DNA from: Delphinapterus leucas
Taxonomy: Eukaryota > Chordata > Mammalia > Artiodactyla > Monodontidae
Reading direction: 5' to 3'
NCBI RefSeq assembly: GCF_002288925.2
Contig: NW_022098076.1
Coordinates: 82,213,423 to 82,277,422, forward strand
DNA length: 64,000 nt
In this document: in pieces, positions 12,301 through 22,773 of the stretch
How positions within the stretch are numbered: position 1 is the first letter of the stretch
Layout: each line of letters opens with the position of its first letter
Program-made: the position numbers and the translations under genes
Notes under the pieces: generated by a model
Told to the model about the DNA's origin: nothing
Database searches by the model: none
What the model saw: the letters and a program-made list of their open reading frames with translations, nothing else

Positions 12301-13607
12301 TGTCTCTCGCACAGTCTTATTCTGGACCACAGCTTGCTTTTTACACCTATCTTTTGAAGACAATGGTAACATTAAGAATGCACTGAGAAGAAGGTGTAGG
12401 CAGGACAGTACTTGGCCTTTGAATTTCTGTTCAACAGTGAGGTGGGATGCAGGTTTCAGTGGAGGCAAGAAATGAGTGAGAGGAAATAGACATTTGGCTT
12501 ATAGGTCACTTCCTGGAAAAAGTTGGCATTGAAATAAGGTGAGAAAGAAAATCATAGTTGTGGGGAGGGAGGGCAGAACCAAAGAGACAAATTTAGATGA
12601 TGGGTATTGGTGAAGTAATCAAATACATAAACACAGAAAACAAAGGCTATAAGCTAAAGGCAACACGCTCTGAGGTCATCTCTAAAATGTTTATGCTTGC
12701 ACTGTATTTGAATAGGCTGTACAAACAGCAAATGACATCCTCGTGGAATCTAAGAAACCAGAGGACAGAGATTTTTGTTTCGCTGAAAACGCATCTGAAC
12801 CTACTTAATAAACATTACCGAGAAAGTACCGTTAGAGATGCAGAGTAACTGAAACCCTGGTGGTTAAGACTTACACAGCCACACACGACATCATACTTGA
12901 ATCCACAAAACCTAACTTGAGCAGCTGGTAAAGTACTTTCTGTTCATTTCCACTTGCTTTCTTTACTTGCTTCTCAACCCATCTTAACTTTATTCCAATG
13001 TATTTTACCTGTGGAGCTTTTCAGCGTTTATACTTCCTTGTTAGAGAACGTTTAGATAACACATTTCATTTCATTTTTCTCTGCCATTTCCAATAGATTT
13101 TCCCTTTGCCTGAGGGTTTGTGTGCTTTACAGCCTTTCTCTCATAGGATGAAACAAGGCTGGTCCATAGCGCTTCTCTAGGTTCTGCTCACCACTGTCTA
13201 CTTTGTTTAAAGGAAGTAAAGCACCAGTAGCTACTTCCTCCCTCACTGTGGTCTCGCCTGAGCCTGGCCCCAGGCAGAAGTGCTTCTGTAGCTCGTAGCA
13301 CTGAGGCTCACTACTTCTGGCTACAAAGGTCAGGGCTGAATGGCTCTGAGTCACCTATGAGACAGGCTTAGATAGCTCAGGGGAGTTTCATTGAACATGA
13401 CAAAACCTCATAATTCTAAGTGCAGAGCTTTCAGTGGGCAGTGTCTGTGGAATTCAGCAGTTTTTTTGTGTGTTTGCTAAACTCTAATGCAAATCACATT
13501 AGTTTTAGTATTAAATATTTAGAAATTTCACGGAAAATAAAGAGAGCCCTGCAACATGAATTGCACTGAGGGAGAATGTAGACATGCCAAAAATAGAAAC
13601 AGACTGC
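12301..13607. other. Unclassified stretch
   Basis: Unique sequence. A plus-strand open frame of 83 codons at 12597-12848 and a minus-strand one at 13127-13354 were examined. Neither shows a recognisable protein, convincing splice borders or a poly-A context. Confidence 0.35.
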
Positions 13608-13682
13608 AGTTGTGTGTGTGTGCGTGCATGGTGTGTGCTGAGTGTGTGACATGTTTGTTCTGTGTGTGTACACGTGCGTAGC
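13608..13682. repeat. Interrupted (TG)n tract
   Basis: Several short TG runs (up to about 5 units) broken by GCATGG, CTGAG, ACATG and ACACG interruptions. An old, degenerate microsatellite. Confidence 0.75.
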
Positions 13683-14754
13683 ATAAACGATCTTTACTGC
13701 ATTAAAATAATTTAGGGTATTCCTTTCATGGCCCTTCAAACATGTATTAAGTTGTAATAATATTTGTTTATATTATTGAACTTAAGTAGGTCTCAGGAGG
13801 TAAGAATTCCCACTTAATCAGGATTTCATGGGGACAAGGGGGTTAAAGAACTCATTGCTTACTGTTTAGTGAGCCCATCTTAGAATCTAATAGCAATCAG
13901 TGAAGGGGTTTTAGTTTTTTCTTTTTAATCCTGGACTTTATCATTGGTCACAGCCTTCCACTAGGAAAAATATTATAGCCTGTATATACTCATATATCTT
14001 ACCAGTAAGCATCCTGATACAATATTTAGGAAATGAGGAAAACTGATTTTAATTTTACCCTTTTTTCTCAGTTTCCTGATGGGTATATAGGCACTCATCA
14101 TCCATGTTGAAGTTTTTTCTGCTTTATGGTAAAGGCCTCCAACCACCTCAAGAAGTAGCTTTAGCTTGGTCTGCTGCAAAATGGGAAATCCCTAAGAAGC
14201 AAGAATTCATGCTTCTGGAGACCACATTTTAACTCACTCCCCCATGCCACCAAGCTCAGAGCCAGAGCATAACAACATGACAATAATAACAACAAGAAAC
14301 ATACAAAAGCTAACATATGATTTTTTAAGCTTATGTCTCACACGAATAATACAGCCTGGATTGTTAATGTTCTTTAAAATGTCGTTTAAAAAGTCATGCA
14401 GCTAATTCTACACCTAGAATATAGTGCTCTCTTTCCATTAAAAACATAATCAACCACCAAGCAACTTATTTTCCCTGGACTATTTTTCTCTGTCTTTTAA
14501 CGAAGACTGAAAGGCATTCTGGGTCGAGGCAGACGATTTCTCTCACAAATGATCAAGTGAAAGGACACAAATGGGAGTTGAGGGTCTAAATCAATGCTAT
14601 TATCATTGATCTGCTAAGGACTGCTGCCCGACAGTAACTTCCCCCTGGAGACACATGCATCTCTCTGCTGGCTGGCTGGATCCCATGCAAGCCTCCCACT
14701 GCTGGCAAAGTGAACTACAGACCTGAGTTATTTCTTTTAAAATAAAACAAGCAC
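13683..14754. other. Unclassified AT-rich stretch
   Basis: No known repeat family or gene was recognised. A minus-strand frame of 68 codons at 13973-14179 is not convincing. Confidence 0.35.
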
Positions 14755-14860
14755 CCCAAATTGCCCTCCTCTAGTCTTTCCAATTGCTAATTACCTTGCT
14801 TTCAATATGAATGTCACCCAATGTTTAATAATTACCTTGAAAATCACGTGTTTTATGGAA
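14755..14860. promoter_or_regulatory. AT-rich block with clustered homeodomain-type core sites (candidate conserved non-coding element)
   Basis: Within about 100 bp there are several TAAT/ATTA cores: 'caattgctaattacct' near 14780, 'gtttaataattacct' near 14822 and an ATTA core between them. 'atgaatgtcaccc' and a CACGTG E-box ('atcacgtgtttt', near 14843) lie close by. Nothing repetitive is recognised. The clustering is seen directly; regulatory function is inferred only from motif content. Confidence 0.25.
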
Positions 14861-15032
14861 GCGCCAAGGTCTTTCAAATCTGTGAAGCTCCAATGGAAAG
14901 ACTGGTTAATTTATATAACATCAGTATTACGTATGTTTTAGTCTTGTGGTAGGTCTTTCTGTTTCTGTTTGGTTTGGTTTGAACTTCAGATGGATGTGTC
15001 TTTACAAAGGGAGGGCGATAAGGCATTCTTAC

Positions 15033-15122
15033 CTGAGCAATTCTGACGAGGAAATAGATCGCCACGTACGTGCCAAACCCTGAACATGCAAGCGACCAAC
15101 CGTTCAGACCAAGGACTGCTTG
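15033..15122 (-). other. Candidate coding exon ending at a perfect splice donor
   Basis: On the minus strand an open stretch of 30 codons (15122 down to 15033) ends exactly at CAG|GTAAGA, a near-perfect splice donor (GT at 15032-15031). The peptide is strongly hydrophobic and membrane-like; its last part reads GTYVAIYFLVRIAQ. The upstream border is a TAG that would also serve as the AG of an acceptor, but the polypyrimidine tract before it is weak. A different frame is open from an ATG at 15207. The patch is rich in CpG (about eight in 130 bp, including the palindrome CACGTACGTG near 15063), unlike the AT-rich surroundings. I do not recognise the protein. It could equally be a non-coding transcript's first exon. 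Confidence 0.25.
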
Positions 15123-15211
15123 CTAGTGGCGCTGACTGATAGTCTAGCTGCAATTTCTGCAACCTGGATGCCCCACAAACCGTTCGTTTAATAGTGTCAT
15201 AATGCATTTAT

Positions 15212-15247
15212 CTTTTTTAAGGCCTCTGTAAGGAGGCCTTAAAAAAG
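15212..15247. other. Perfect 15-bp inverted repeat (hairpin) with 6-nt loop
   Basis: Arm 15212-15226 (CTTTTTTAAGGCCTC) is the exact reverse complement of 15233-15247, separated by TGTAAG. Transcribed from either strand it would form a stable stem. It sits about 90 bp upstream (on the minus strand) of the candidate exon at 15033-15122. It does not match a terminal-repeat family I know. Confidence 0.75.
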
Positions 15248-15689
15248 CTAATGCAATACGTTAAGTGTTTAATGCCCTGCATTGTAGAAATTGGAGAGTA
15301 ATGGATGGGTCTTGGCTTTTCAATCAAGAGCTTCTTTGTGTCTTACAGAGGATTAACTGTTGGATTTTCTTTATTTAGCTGTGCACACTAGAGTACATTC
15401 TTGACCTTTGGATGTGTGGTAGCTCATCAAGGTCCCCAATTAAAGGACAAATTGACTTCTTGCTTTTTGTTCTGCACCTCTCCAGGTGGACACAGGAAAA
15501 ACAACAGGAAAATGAAGATTGGATGGTTCTGAAAGGGCGCTAGTATCTATTGAATCTGGTTTATGAGAATGGGTACAAATGCTGAGAGGCTCTGAGGACA
15601 TTCCCTAGTCCTGGTCCAGTGCCAGATATCAGTGATAGAGGGGATTAAGTCAGGGTGCCCACCCTCAGTCCAGGCGGGAGATCACCGTA
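15248..15689. other. Unclassified stretch
   Basis: Unique sequence between the hairpin and the LTR; nothing recognised. Confidence 0.35.
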
Positions 15690-16500
15690 CACACAAAACA
15701 ACTACAGAAGCATAAGAACGCAGAAACGAAGTGTCAAGTGAAGACAGCATGAGGTTAAGGTCAAGGGGGACTTCATACAGGCATGGAGACTTGAGTCCGG
15801 GCCTGGACAATGGTAGTGAGACAGGAGACAGATGGGCCCCAGGCCGAGGAGCTTGTCCCTTGCGGAGAGATACTCCAAGAGGAAGATAATAGCAGGAGAA
15901 TAATGAGAGGAGCTGGGCCCTACCCAGATAACAGATAAAAGACCACATATTCATCATTCTCGAAGTCAAGGAGACCTTCCCAACTACACAGGCACAGAAA
16001 GGTGCTTGAAGGTCAGAAAGGGAGGGGAGGCACCCCATGGAAGGTGATGTCAACCTAGGTATAGGTCTCTTCACTAGACTCCATCTTGGCTAAGAGATGT
16101 GCCCACACACATGAGAGGACCCTGAGATGTACAAAATACAGACGCAGAACCAGGCAAAGCAAGATGACTGGCCAACGGAAGCCTGGAAGAAATGCCCCAT
16201 ATAAGTGATTCAAACTACCACAAGGGCGTGACCCACTCTCTCTCTGAGTCCACCCGTGTGTGCCTATTCACACGCACTCTTTTTTCCTCCTAATAAACAC
16301 TTTACTTTTTTCACTACTTTCTCTTTGTGGGAATTCATTTCTACAAAGCCGAAGGGCCAGGGCCTTGTCACTGGCCACTGGTCTAGTGGCTAGGATTCAG
16401 CGCTCTCACTGCCGCGGCCTGACATCAATCTCTGGCCGGGAATCGAAATCCTCCTTCAATCCGCTGCAGGCCGAGGCCACCCGAGATCAGTAGGACTTCG
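15690..16500 (+). mobile_element. Endogenous retrovirus LTR (class I-like), probably solo
   Basis: This has LTR-like architecture. A promoter-like 'TATAAG' (16200-16205) lies about 90 bp before an AATAAA poly-A signal (16292-16297), followed by T-rich 'tttacttttttcactacttt'. After that comes a GC-rich leader-like part containing a tRNA-Glu-like sequence. No gag, pol or env reading frame follows: a MER20 begins at about 16529, so this looks like a solo LTR or LTR plus leader. The 5' edge is uncertain; a minus-strand 130-codon frame over 15682-16074 is considered chance. Class assignment is an inference from layout only. Confidence 0.6.
16371..16442 (+). pseudogene. tRNA-Glu(CTC)-like sequence inside the LTR region
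   Basis: It aligns from memory with mammalian tRNA-Glu over almost the whole length. 'GGTCTAGTGGCTAGGATTCA' matches the D-arm/A-box half, 'GCGCTCTCACTGCCGCGGCC' the anticodon arm with a CTC anticodon, and 'tctggccgggaa' the T-arm/acceptor end. Differences include a disrupted 5' acceptor strand, an anticodon-stem mismatch and a degraded T loop ('acatcaatc' where GGTTCGATTC is expected), so a functional tRNA is unlikely. It is separate from the tRNA-derived SINE heads elsewhere. Confidence 0.6.
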
Positions 16501-16528
16501 AAAGTCACCTTTATAAGAACCCCCAAAG

Positions 16529-16706
16529 CAGGCATTCTCCAGTATATGCAAGAATCACACGGGAAGGTTGTTAAAATTGTGGATTCCTGAGCTTATCCAG
16601 GACCTCAGTAGGTCTGACAGGAGGTCCAGGAATCTGGCTTTGCTAACAAACATCCACGTGATTCATTTGAAGATGCTACACGGACCACATTTTGAGAAAC
16701 TATGAC
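16529..16706 (+). repeat. MER20 hAT-type DNA transposon copy
   Basis: The MER20 order is clear: 'gcaagaatcacacgggaa', 'ttgttaaaat', 'cctcagtaggtctga', 'tttgctaacaaacatccacg', and the end 'cggaccacattttgagaaac'. Nearly full length. A second, L1-interrupted copy lies at 41375-41998. Confidence 0.82.
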
Positions 16707-17072
16707 TCAGAAGCTGGTTCACCTAATTGTTTTCTTAAGTCAGAAGAATCATATAATAGTATCCAATGGGGCATCACTCCCAGTGCTGTTTTTCATTTTT
16801 TTTTACTAGACTCAAGTCTTAGTTGTAAAATCAAATATTTCCTTTTCTCTTAGGTATACTCAAAAAGAGGCAGAATTAGCTGACCAGCTACATTGCCCTA
16901 AACATTTAGGAGACTGAGGAGAAAACCCTGGAGTATAACTAGTTGTAGAAAACTGGGCCGTAGACGTGCCCCATCTGTCCTTCGATTTCACTTTGTTTCT
17001 TCTTCACTGGCTATTTCTCTGCTTGGACTTTTGTAACCCTGGTCATACTAGCCTCTCAATTATTGTCTAAAC
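16707..17072. other. Unclassified stretch
   Basis: Unique sequence; no repeat or gene recognised. Confidence 0.35.
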
Positions 17073-17312
17073 AGATTTTCTTAAACTTGGCATTAGTGAC
17101 ATTTTGGGCCAGATTGTTCTTCTTGTAGGGGGTTGTCCTCTGCATTGCAGGATGTTTAGCAACATCCCTGGCTGGCCTCTACCCACTCGATGCCAGTAAC
17201 CCCCCACCCCGGTCCCCTGCTGTGGCAGCCAACAATGTCTTCAGACATCATCACATGTCCTCTGGTGGGTGGGGGAAGGAGGGAAAAATCACTCCTGCTT
17301 GAAAATCTCTGG
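17073..17312 (-). repeat. MER5A-type hAT element, reverse orientation
   Basis: The reverse-complement MER5A blocks are present: 'ttagtgacattttgggcc', 'gcattgcaggatgtttagca', 'ggcctctacccactcgatgc', 'tcttcagacatcatcacatg'. The copy includes small GC-rich insertions and is more diverged than the one at 3895-4113. Confidence 0.82.
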
Positions 17313-17784
17313 TCCAAATCCTAATGCAAATTATTCTGCCTCAGTATTGCTCTGATGATGGCTTTCAGGCCCAGAGATCTCGGGGCAGATGACGGAAGTT
17401 TCTCTTCAGATCAGAGTTAGCTCCTACTGAAAGCCAAGTAGAGAATCACTTGGCATTTGGGTCCTTTGTTCCTCCTTGTTTGGAGGAACCCCGGGGCTAC
17501 TGACTTTCAAGTCAGTCCCCTCTCTTATCCTCTATATGCCTCAAAATCCCACTATCGGAATTAGTCTACGAGTCTGGGTTTCTGTTCTGGGGTGTCCCTA
17601 ATCAAGTGCAGCTATCACTTTTCTGGAAAAGAGCCGAAGCCATTAGAATCTTCAGTAACTTAGCATGATACATCATAAGAGGCAAGCTGGCCACCTAGGC
17701 AAAGCCCCAAGGACGTGGAGATGAAGACAGACATTTTAACGGTGTGAAGGATAAAGCTGAGAGTGTGGTGTTTGCCATGGTGGG
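17313..17784. other. Unclassified stretch
   Basis: Mixed-composition unique sequence; nothing recognised. Confidence 0.35.
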
Positions 17785-18020
17785 TAAGATCACTGTGCTG
17801 GAGTCAGTCGGCCTGCGTTTGACTCCTGGCCTTCCCGCTTACTTGCTGAGGGTCTCCAGACAAGTTACTCAACCTCTCTGAACCTGAGCTTTTCACCTGT
17901 AAAATGAAGGTAACCATAGTACCTGTTTCACTGAGAGCTGTGAGGCTTAATAAAAGAATATTTGCAAAGTGTTTAGCACAGTGCCTGGAATATAAGAAAA
18001 TGCTCAAAAGATGTTAGCTC
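17785..18020 (+). repeat. MIR SINE, nearly full length
   Basis: Sense MIR blocks: 'agtcggcctgcgtttgactc' near the head, 'agttactcaacctctctga', 'cctgtaaaatgaaggtaac', 'gtgaggcttaataaaaga', and 'cacagtgcctggaatataag' at the 3' end. Confidence 0.85.
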
Positions 18021-18969
18021 TAAGTTTGGTTGGGGTAAGGAGGGGTCTTAAGCTGGGCTGTGTGTATTGGGCGGGGGGCGCAGATGTCCCAGCTGTTCAC
18101 GCACTGAGCTTGGAGAGGTGGGGTGGGAGCACAAGAGAGGTGCTAGCTGCTTTGAAAGCAGCAGTAAAAGGGAAAGGACCTTCCAAAAATGGAGGGAGTG
18201 GCTAGGAGGCCCCCTTGGCTTGGATGTGAATAATTAGGTTAAAAAGCCCCTCCTCCCATGCACACTCCATCCTTCCACAACTGACCTCTTTGTGCTGTGT
18301 CTTGCAATGCTGGTGATTTCATTTTGAAATCCCCACTGTGCACAACTCCAAAAGCTTCCAATTATCCTATTTCTGTCATGTCCCTTCATCCCACACAAAA
18401 GACCCAAATGCCAAGGAAGTTAAAGAAAGCCAAGATTTAACCAATATCATATGATTTTTTTCAATCTTTTCATGGTTACTTTTCTGCCTAAGCGAGACTG
18501 TAAATTCCCAGAGCAATGAACAGTGTTGCCTTTATGTCTGAACCGTGCTGGGTCCCTTACTGGCATGCGGCAAATACCAACACTGTAATTACCAATTTGG
18601 TGTTGTGAACAGAGAAAAGGGCATAGCACTTTCTTTTTCTCTTTCTTCTGCTTCTCCTTTCCCACAACTTTCTGAGGCCACAGCAAGGTATTAAAGTACA
18701 CTGACAAGGAGACATTTAATCTGACTTTGCTCCCATTTGCAAGGATGTCACAGATTGGGAAGGAGATACGTTACCTAGATTGTATCAAAAGATCTTTGGC
18801 AGCATTTAAAATTGGCCTCCCTCTTGCTTGGGTTGGCATTCAGGGTGACGGTTTCAGAAAACAGTTTTGAGTTTGTGTTCCCTTCTTATCTCTCTGTGCC
18901 CATAACAGCTGAGTGGAGACTGCCGTTGAGAAGTCATTTTGCTCTTCTAGGCAGAGTGCATCTGTGCTC
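18021..18969. other. Unclassified stretch with a possible L2 scrap
   Basis: About 18490-18575 ('gactgtaaattcccagagca') may be an L2 3'-end remnant. The rest, including G-rich 18050-18200 with a 64-codon plus-strand frame, is not recognised. Confidence 0.35.
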
Positions 18970-19115
18970 ACAGTGAGAAGAGCATCGGATGACAGTCAGG
19001 GCTCCTGTATTCAAGAATCAGTCCATTCACTGATGGTCTAAGCAACCTTGGGCAAAGCAGTAACCTCTCCGGACGTCTTTGACCTAAAGCCTTTTTCATC
19101 TCTAAAATTTTTATG
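18970..19115 (+). repeat. MIR SINE fragment
   Basis: 'gaagagcatcggatgacagt', 'gcaaccttgggcaaagcagt', 'aacctctccgga' and 'cctttttcatctctaaaatt' follow the MIR core order with heavy divergence. Confidence 0.6.
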
Positions 19116-20084
19116 TTTTTAAATAAAACTTGTATTATCCATTTTCAGATAGTCTGATGACCGGCCTGAGAAAATAAGCTTTTTGTCTGTTTTATTTTAA
19201 CCTCAACGGCCAATGGGAAAGGAAAGCAGTCTTCAGTCAGAGCACCTCTTTCTGCACGCCAAGTCCAGATGGTGTACCCCCAAACGCTACCTGGGCCTCG
19301 CTCCCTGTTCCAGCTGGATTTCATTTCAGCAGTCAATAGCTGTGCCTTCTCGCTAGATGGCATCGTCCTTGACATGGCTCATAAACAGACCATTTAAAAG
19401 ATTTTTGGCACTGTTCTCATACCCACCCGTCGTACTGACAGTCTCTGGCTTTCCTATGAGGCATCTCCTCTACCCCTCATCTTCCAGAGCTCACCCAACA
19501 AGTGCTCTGACCACACCTGGATGAAAAAGACTCTTTTCTCTGAACTTGAGCCTTGAGAAGAATGGCACAAAGCTGTGGTATGTACCAAAGCCTGCCCCAA
19601 ACCCTGCACGTTACAGCTCCAGGGGCCCTCCTCCTACTTCCTGTGTTTACGAGGCTTTCTGGTGAGTTCTGCCTCAGTCTGATGGGCTCGCTCCACCTTC
19701 ACTCTTTATTCCCCTTGATTTAGCTCAAGCCATTTTTTTTTTGTAACCATATAATGTTTGCAACCATTTGTTTATTTCCTCCGTAAATGGGTGCAGATAC
19801 CGTGCTAAGTATTTAGGGAAATCAGAAAAGTAAAATAACTTCTTTGCCTTCACAGAGCTTAGAGGAGATAGGTTGGCACATGCTGTAATGAGACGTTTGT
19901 ATTAGAAAGCCCTAAAAATCAAAGAAAAATCTCAATATTCTTTCTCCAAATATTCTCTTAAGTGCTAAAACCAACAAAAAGCTCATTACCTTTCCTTCCA
20001 AATACTATTTCACATGACTTTATCTAATAACGCTAATAACACGCTAATAACACCATCATCCATGTAGGTGGTAAAATTGGGGAC
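19116..20084. other. Unclassified stretch
   Basis: Unique sequence with short T tracts near 19732-19741. No gene or family recognised. Confidence 0.35.
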
Positions 20085-20093
20085 CTGATTCTC

Positions 20094-20221
20094 TTTTTCT
20101 TTTTTTTAATTTAATTTTTATTTTCTATTGGAGTATAGTTGATTTACAATGTTGTGTTAGTTTCAGGTGTACAGCTAACTGATTCAGTTACACATATACA
20201 TCTATCCAGATTCTTTTCCCA
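20094..20221 (-). mobile_element. Very short L1 3' tail with target-site duplication
   Basis: Only about 125 bp of reverse-complement L1 3' end: poly-T, then 'attggagtatagttgattta' and 'cagttacacatatacat'. CTGATTCTC flanks it at 20085-20093 and 20222-20230, so it is a complete, extremely 5'-truncated insertion. Confidence 0.9.
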
Positions 20222-20230
20222 CTGATTCTC

Positions 20231-21881
20231 CTTTTCAACGTCGCTTATCCCACAGCTGCATAACCAGCCCATCACTAAACCTAATGATTATATATGTTCT
20301 CTTAATCTTCCCTCTCACTGCAGCCATTCTCCTGTTTAAAGCCACGTTTGACCACGTCATTCCCCAGGTCAGAAGCCGTAAGTGGCATCCCACTTGTCCA
20401 TATTCGTGCTTCCCAAACTGTGCTCTAGAACTTCAAGATGTGTGGGCCAGTGTTCCAGATAAGAGATATTCAATGTCAAGTAAACTTGAGAAACAACGGA
20501 TTGAACAAAGCTAAACTGGCCTTTTCACGGAAGAACTCTCAGAGCTTTAAATTTCCAATGTGCAATGTGAATCTCTCAAGGAGTGTGTACTAGGCAATAT
20601 TTCCCACACTGATTTTTGCACAAAAGCATTTTCTTACAGAGCACTTATTATTCTGTGTCACATAGTCTGAGAAATGGTCTCTGCAACCAGCATTCGTAGT
20701 GAGCCACCTGGTGAGACAGAATTTAAAATATTTGAGAAAAAGAAGATGACAGCGGCTTCTCTTCCAGAGTTGAGAGAAATTGCAGGGGTTTACATGACAA
20801 AGCAGGAAAGTCTGAATTAGGGCAGGTGCTGGGTCGCTTGGTGCTAAAACAGAAAGATGACAGCATGGTGGCTGGGTGACAGGGTGGCTGGTGGCTTCAG
20901 GGTAAGACTTCTGTACCTTTTCCAATTTTGGTCCTGTTCCTTCCCCAGAGTAAGCACCAGCCCAGACGTCCACTTCTCCCAGGAGTGACTGTTCTGGGCA
21001 GTATAAACAAGCCACTTGTGCACATCAGTTAGAGAAACACACAACTTAAATAAATACTTAAAACAATTTGCTTAAATTGGACCAAAGGTAACATCTACTT
21101 AGCTGTGTGGCTTTGGGTTTATTGAACCTCTGTGAAATCTCAGCTTAACAGGATAAGGCAGGGACAGATTTTCACGGTTGTGTACGAAGCACTGAATAAG
21201 CACTGTAGTCAGCATGGAAAATAATTCATGACCCAGTTAAGGTGAAAACATGGATGTCTGAATCCTCCCTCCATCCCTGCCTTCCACCTTTCCCCTTCAA
21301 GAGTTGGCAATATCTCTAGTCCGGTTTGTAAACAGATTTTTAAAAGGATTTGTTGCATTTGATGCATTAGTATCCACATCTTCCACCTGCATTATGTTGC
21401 TGAAAATTACATTAAGTGTCAGATATGTATTACCACATTCCCCGCTTATTGTTTTACAGTCAAGAAAGGACAGTCTGACTTATTATTATTCAATTATATC
21501 TGTGGAAATCTTTCTGAATTAGGAGTTGGAGTGCACAATTTCTCGAATTCAAAATATAATCTCTAGCCCTACATGGACATTAATATCAAAATCATTTTCC
21601 ACTCAGACCAGCCAAACATACTGTAACATATTACAGGCAGTGTAGTTCTCACTGGCTCCTTGAAGTTGGAACCTTGAATTAAAGTAAAACTGATGCAAGT
21701 TTATAAGAGAATGACAATCAGGCAGCCTATGGCTCAACCTGGTCCCATAATTGTGTTTTCCTGCCAGCATTGTTTTAAAATATTTGAATTAGTTGCCAGC
21801 ATTTAAAAATGGGAAGATTTTACATAAAAAGCCCTGGTTATTTGTTTCTCTTGGAAAATTCAAGATCATACTAATCCTCAC

Positions 21882-21882
<1 letters not shown>
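20231..21882. other. Unclassified stretch
   Basis: 20290-20700 holds text resembling diverged L2 and an old DNA element ('ccaaactgtgctctagaact'), but I cannot assign either. Minus-strand open frames at 20590-21015 (141 codons) are not protein-like. Nothing else recognised. Confidence 0.35.

Positions 21883-21916
<34 letters not shown>
21883..21916 (+). repeat. (TG)n microsatellite
   Basis: About 17 uninterrupted TG units immediately next to the poly-T of an L1 tail. Likely polymorphic. Confidence 0.95.
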
Positions 21917-21918
<2 letters not shown>

Positions 21919-22090
21919 TTTTTTTTAAAAAATTTTATTGGAGTATAGTTGATTTACAATGTTGTGTTAGTTTCAGGGGTACAGCAAAGTGATTCAGTTA
22001 TACATATACATATATTCATTCTTTTTCAGCTTCTTTTCTCATATAGGTTATCACAGAATATTGAGTAGAGTTCCCTGTGCTATAACTAAT
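21917..22090 (-). mobile_element. L1 3' tail, reverse orientation
   Basis: Poly-T followed by 'ttattggagtatagttgatt', 'acagcaaagtgattcagtta' and 'gagtagagttccctgtgcta'. It abuts the (TG)n tract on its poly-T side. Confidence 0.92.
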
Positions 22091-22281
22091 CCTCCCTTCT
22101 GACACTGAAAAAGTTGCCCAAGTGGAACAGTGGCCGTACCCCGTGGATGGGCCATAGTTTCTTTAGTTTGCTCTGCTCCCCGCCACTCCCTTTTGTCTCC
22201 TTGTCTAGGCTGATTCATTTGTTCCCTGCAAGGCCTGTAGGCATTTGAGTTTGGAACCTTTGACTTAAAGTCACATTTAAG
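22091..22281. other. Unclassified spacer between two L1 tails
   Basis: Unique, no recognised content. It separates two L1 insertions of opposite orientation. Confidence 0.4.
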
Positions 22282-22295
22282 ATCATGACTTTTAG

Positions 22296-22759
22296 AATGA
22301 AATAATGTCATTTGCAGCAACACGGATGCAACTAGAGATTATCATACTAAGTGAAGTAAGTCAGAAAGAGAAAGACAAATACCATATGATATCACTTATA
22401 GGTGGAATCTAAAATATGGCACAAATGAACCTATCTATGAAGCAGAAATAGAATCAGGGACATAGAGAACATAGAGAACAGAGAGAACTGGTGGTTGCCA
22501 AGGGGGAGAGGGGTGAGAGAGGGTTGGATTGGGAGTTTGGAAATAGCAGATGCAAACTGGTATATACAGAATGGATAAACAACAGGGTTCTACTGTATAG
22601 CACAGGGAACTATATTCAATATCCTGTCATAAACCATAATGGAAAAGAATATGAAAAAGAATGTATATATATGTATAACTGAGTCACTTTGCTGTACAGC
22701 AGTAATTAAGACAACACTGTAATTCAACTATACTTCAGTAAAAAATAAATTTAAAAAAA
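22296..22759 (+). mobile_element. L1 3' tail with 14-bp target-site duplication
   Basis: L1 3' end in sense orientation, from 'caacacggatgcaactagag' through 'agaactggtggttgcca' to a tail 'taaaaaataaatttaaaaaa'. The exact duplication ATCATGACTTTTAG occurs at 22282-22295 and 22760-22773. It includes the last non-coding part only. Confidence 0.95.
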
Positions 22760-22773
22760 ATCATGACTTTTAG

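Noticed and set aside
15682..16074. Minus-strand open frame of 130 codons
   Set aside because: It lies antisense inside a retroviral LTR, where no coding sequence is expected.
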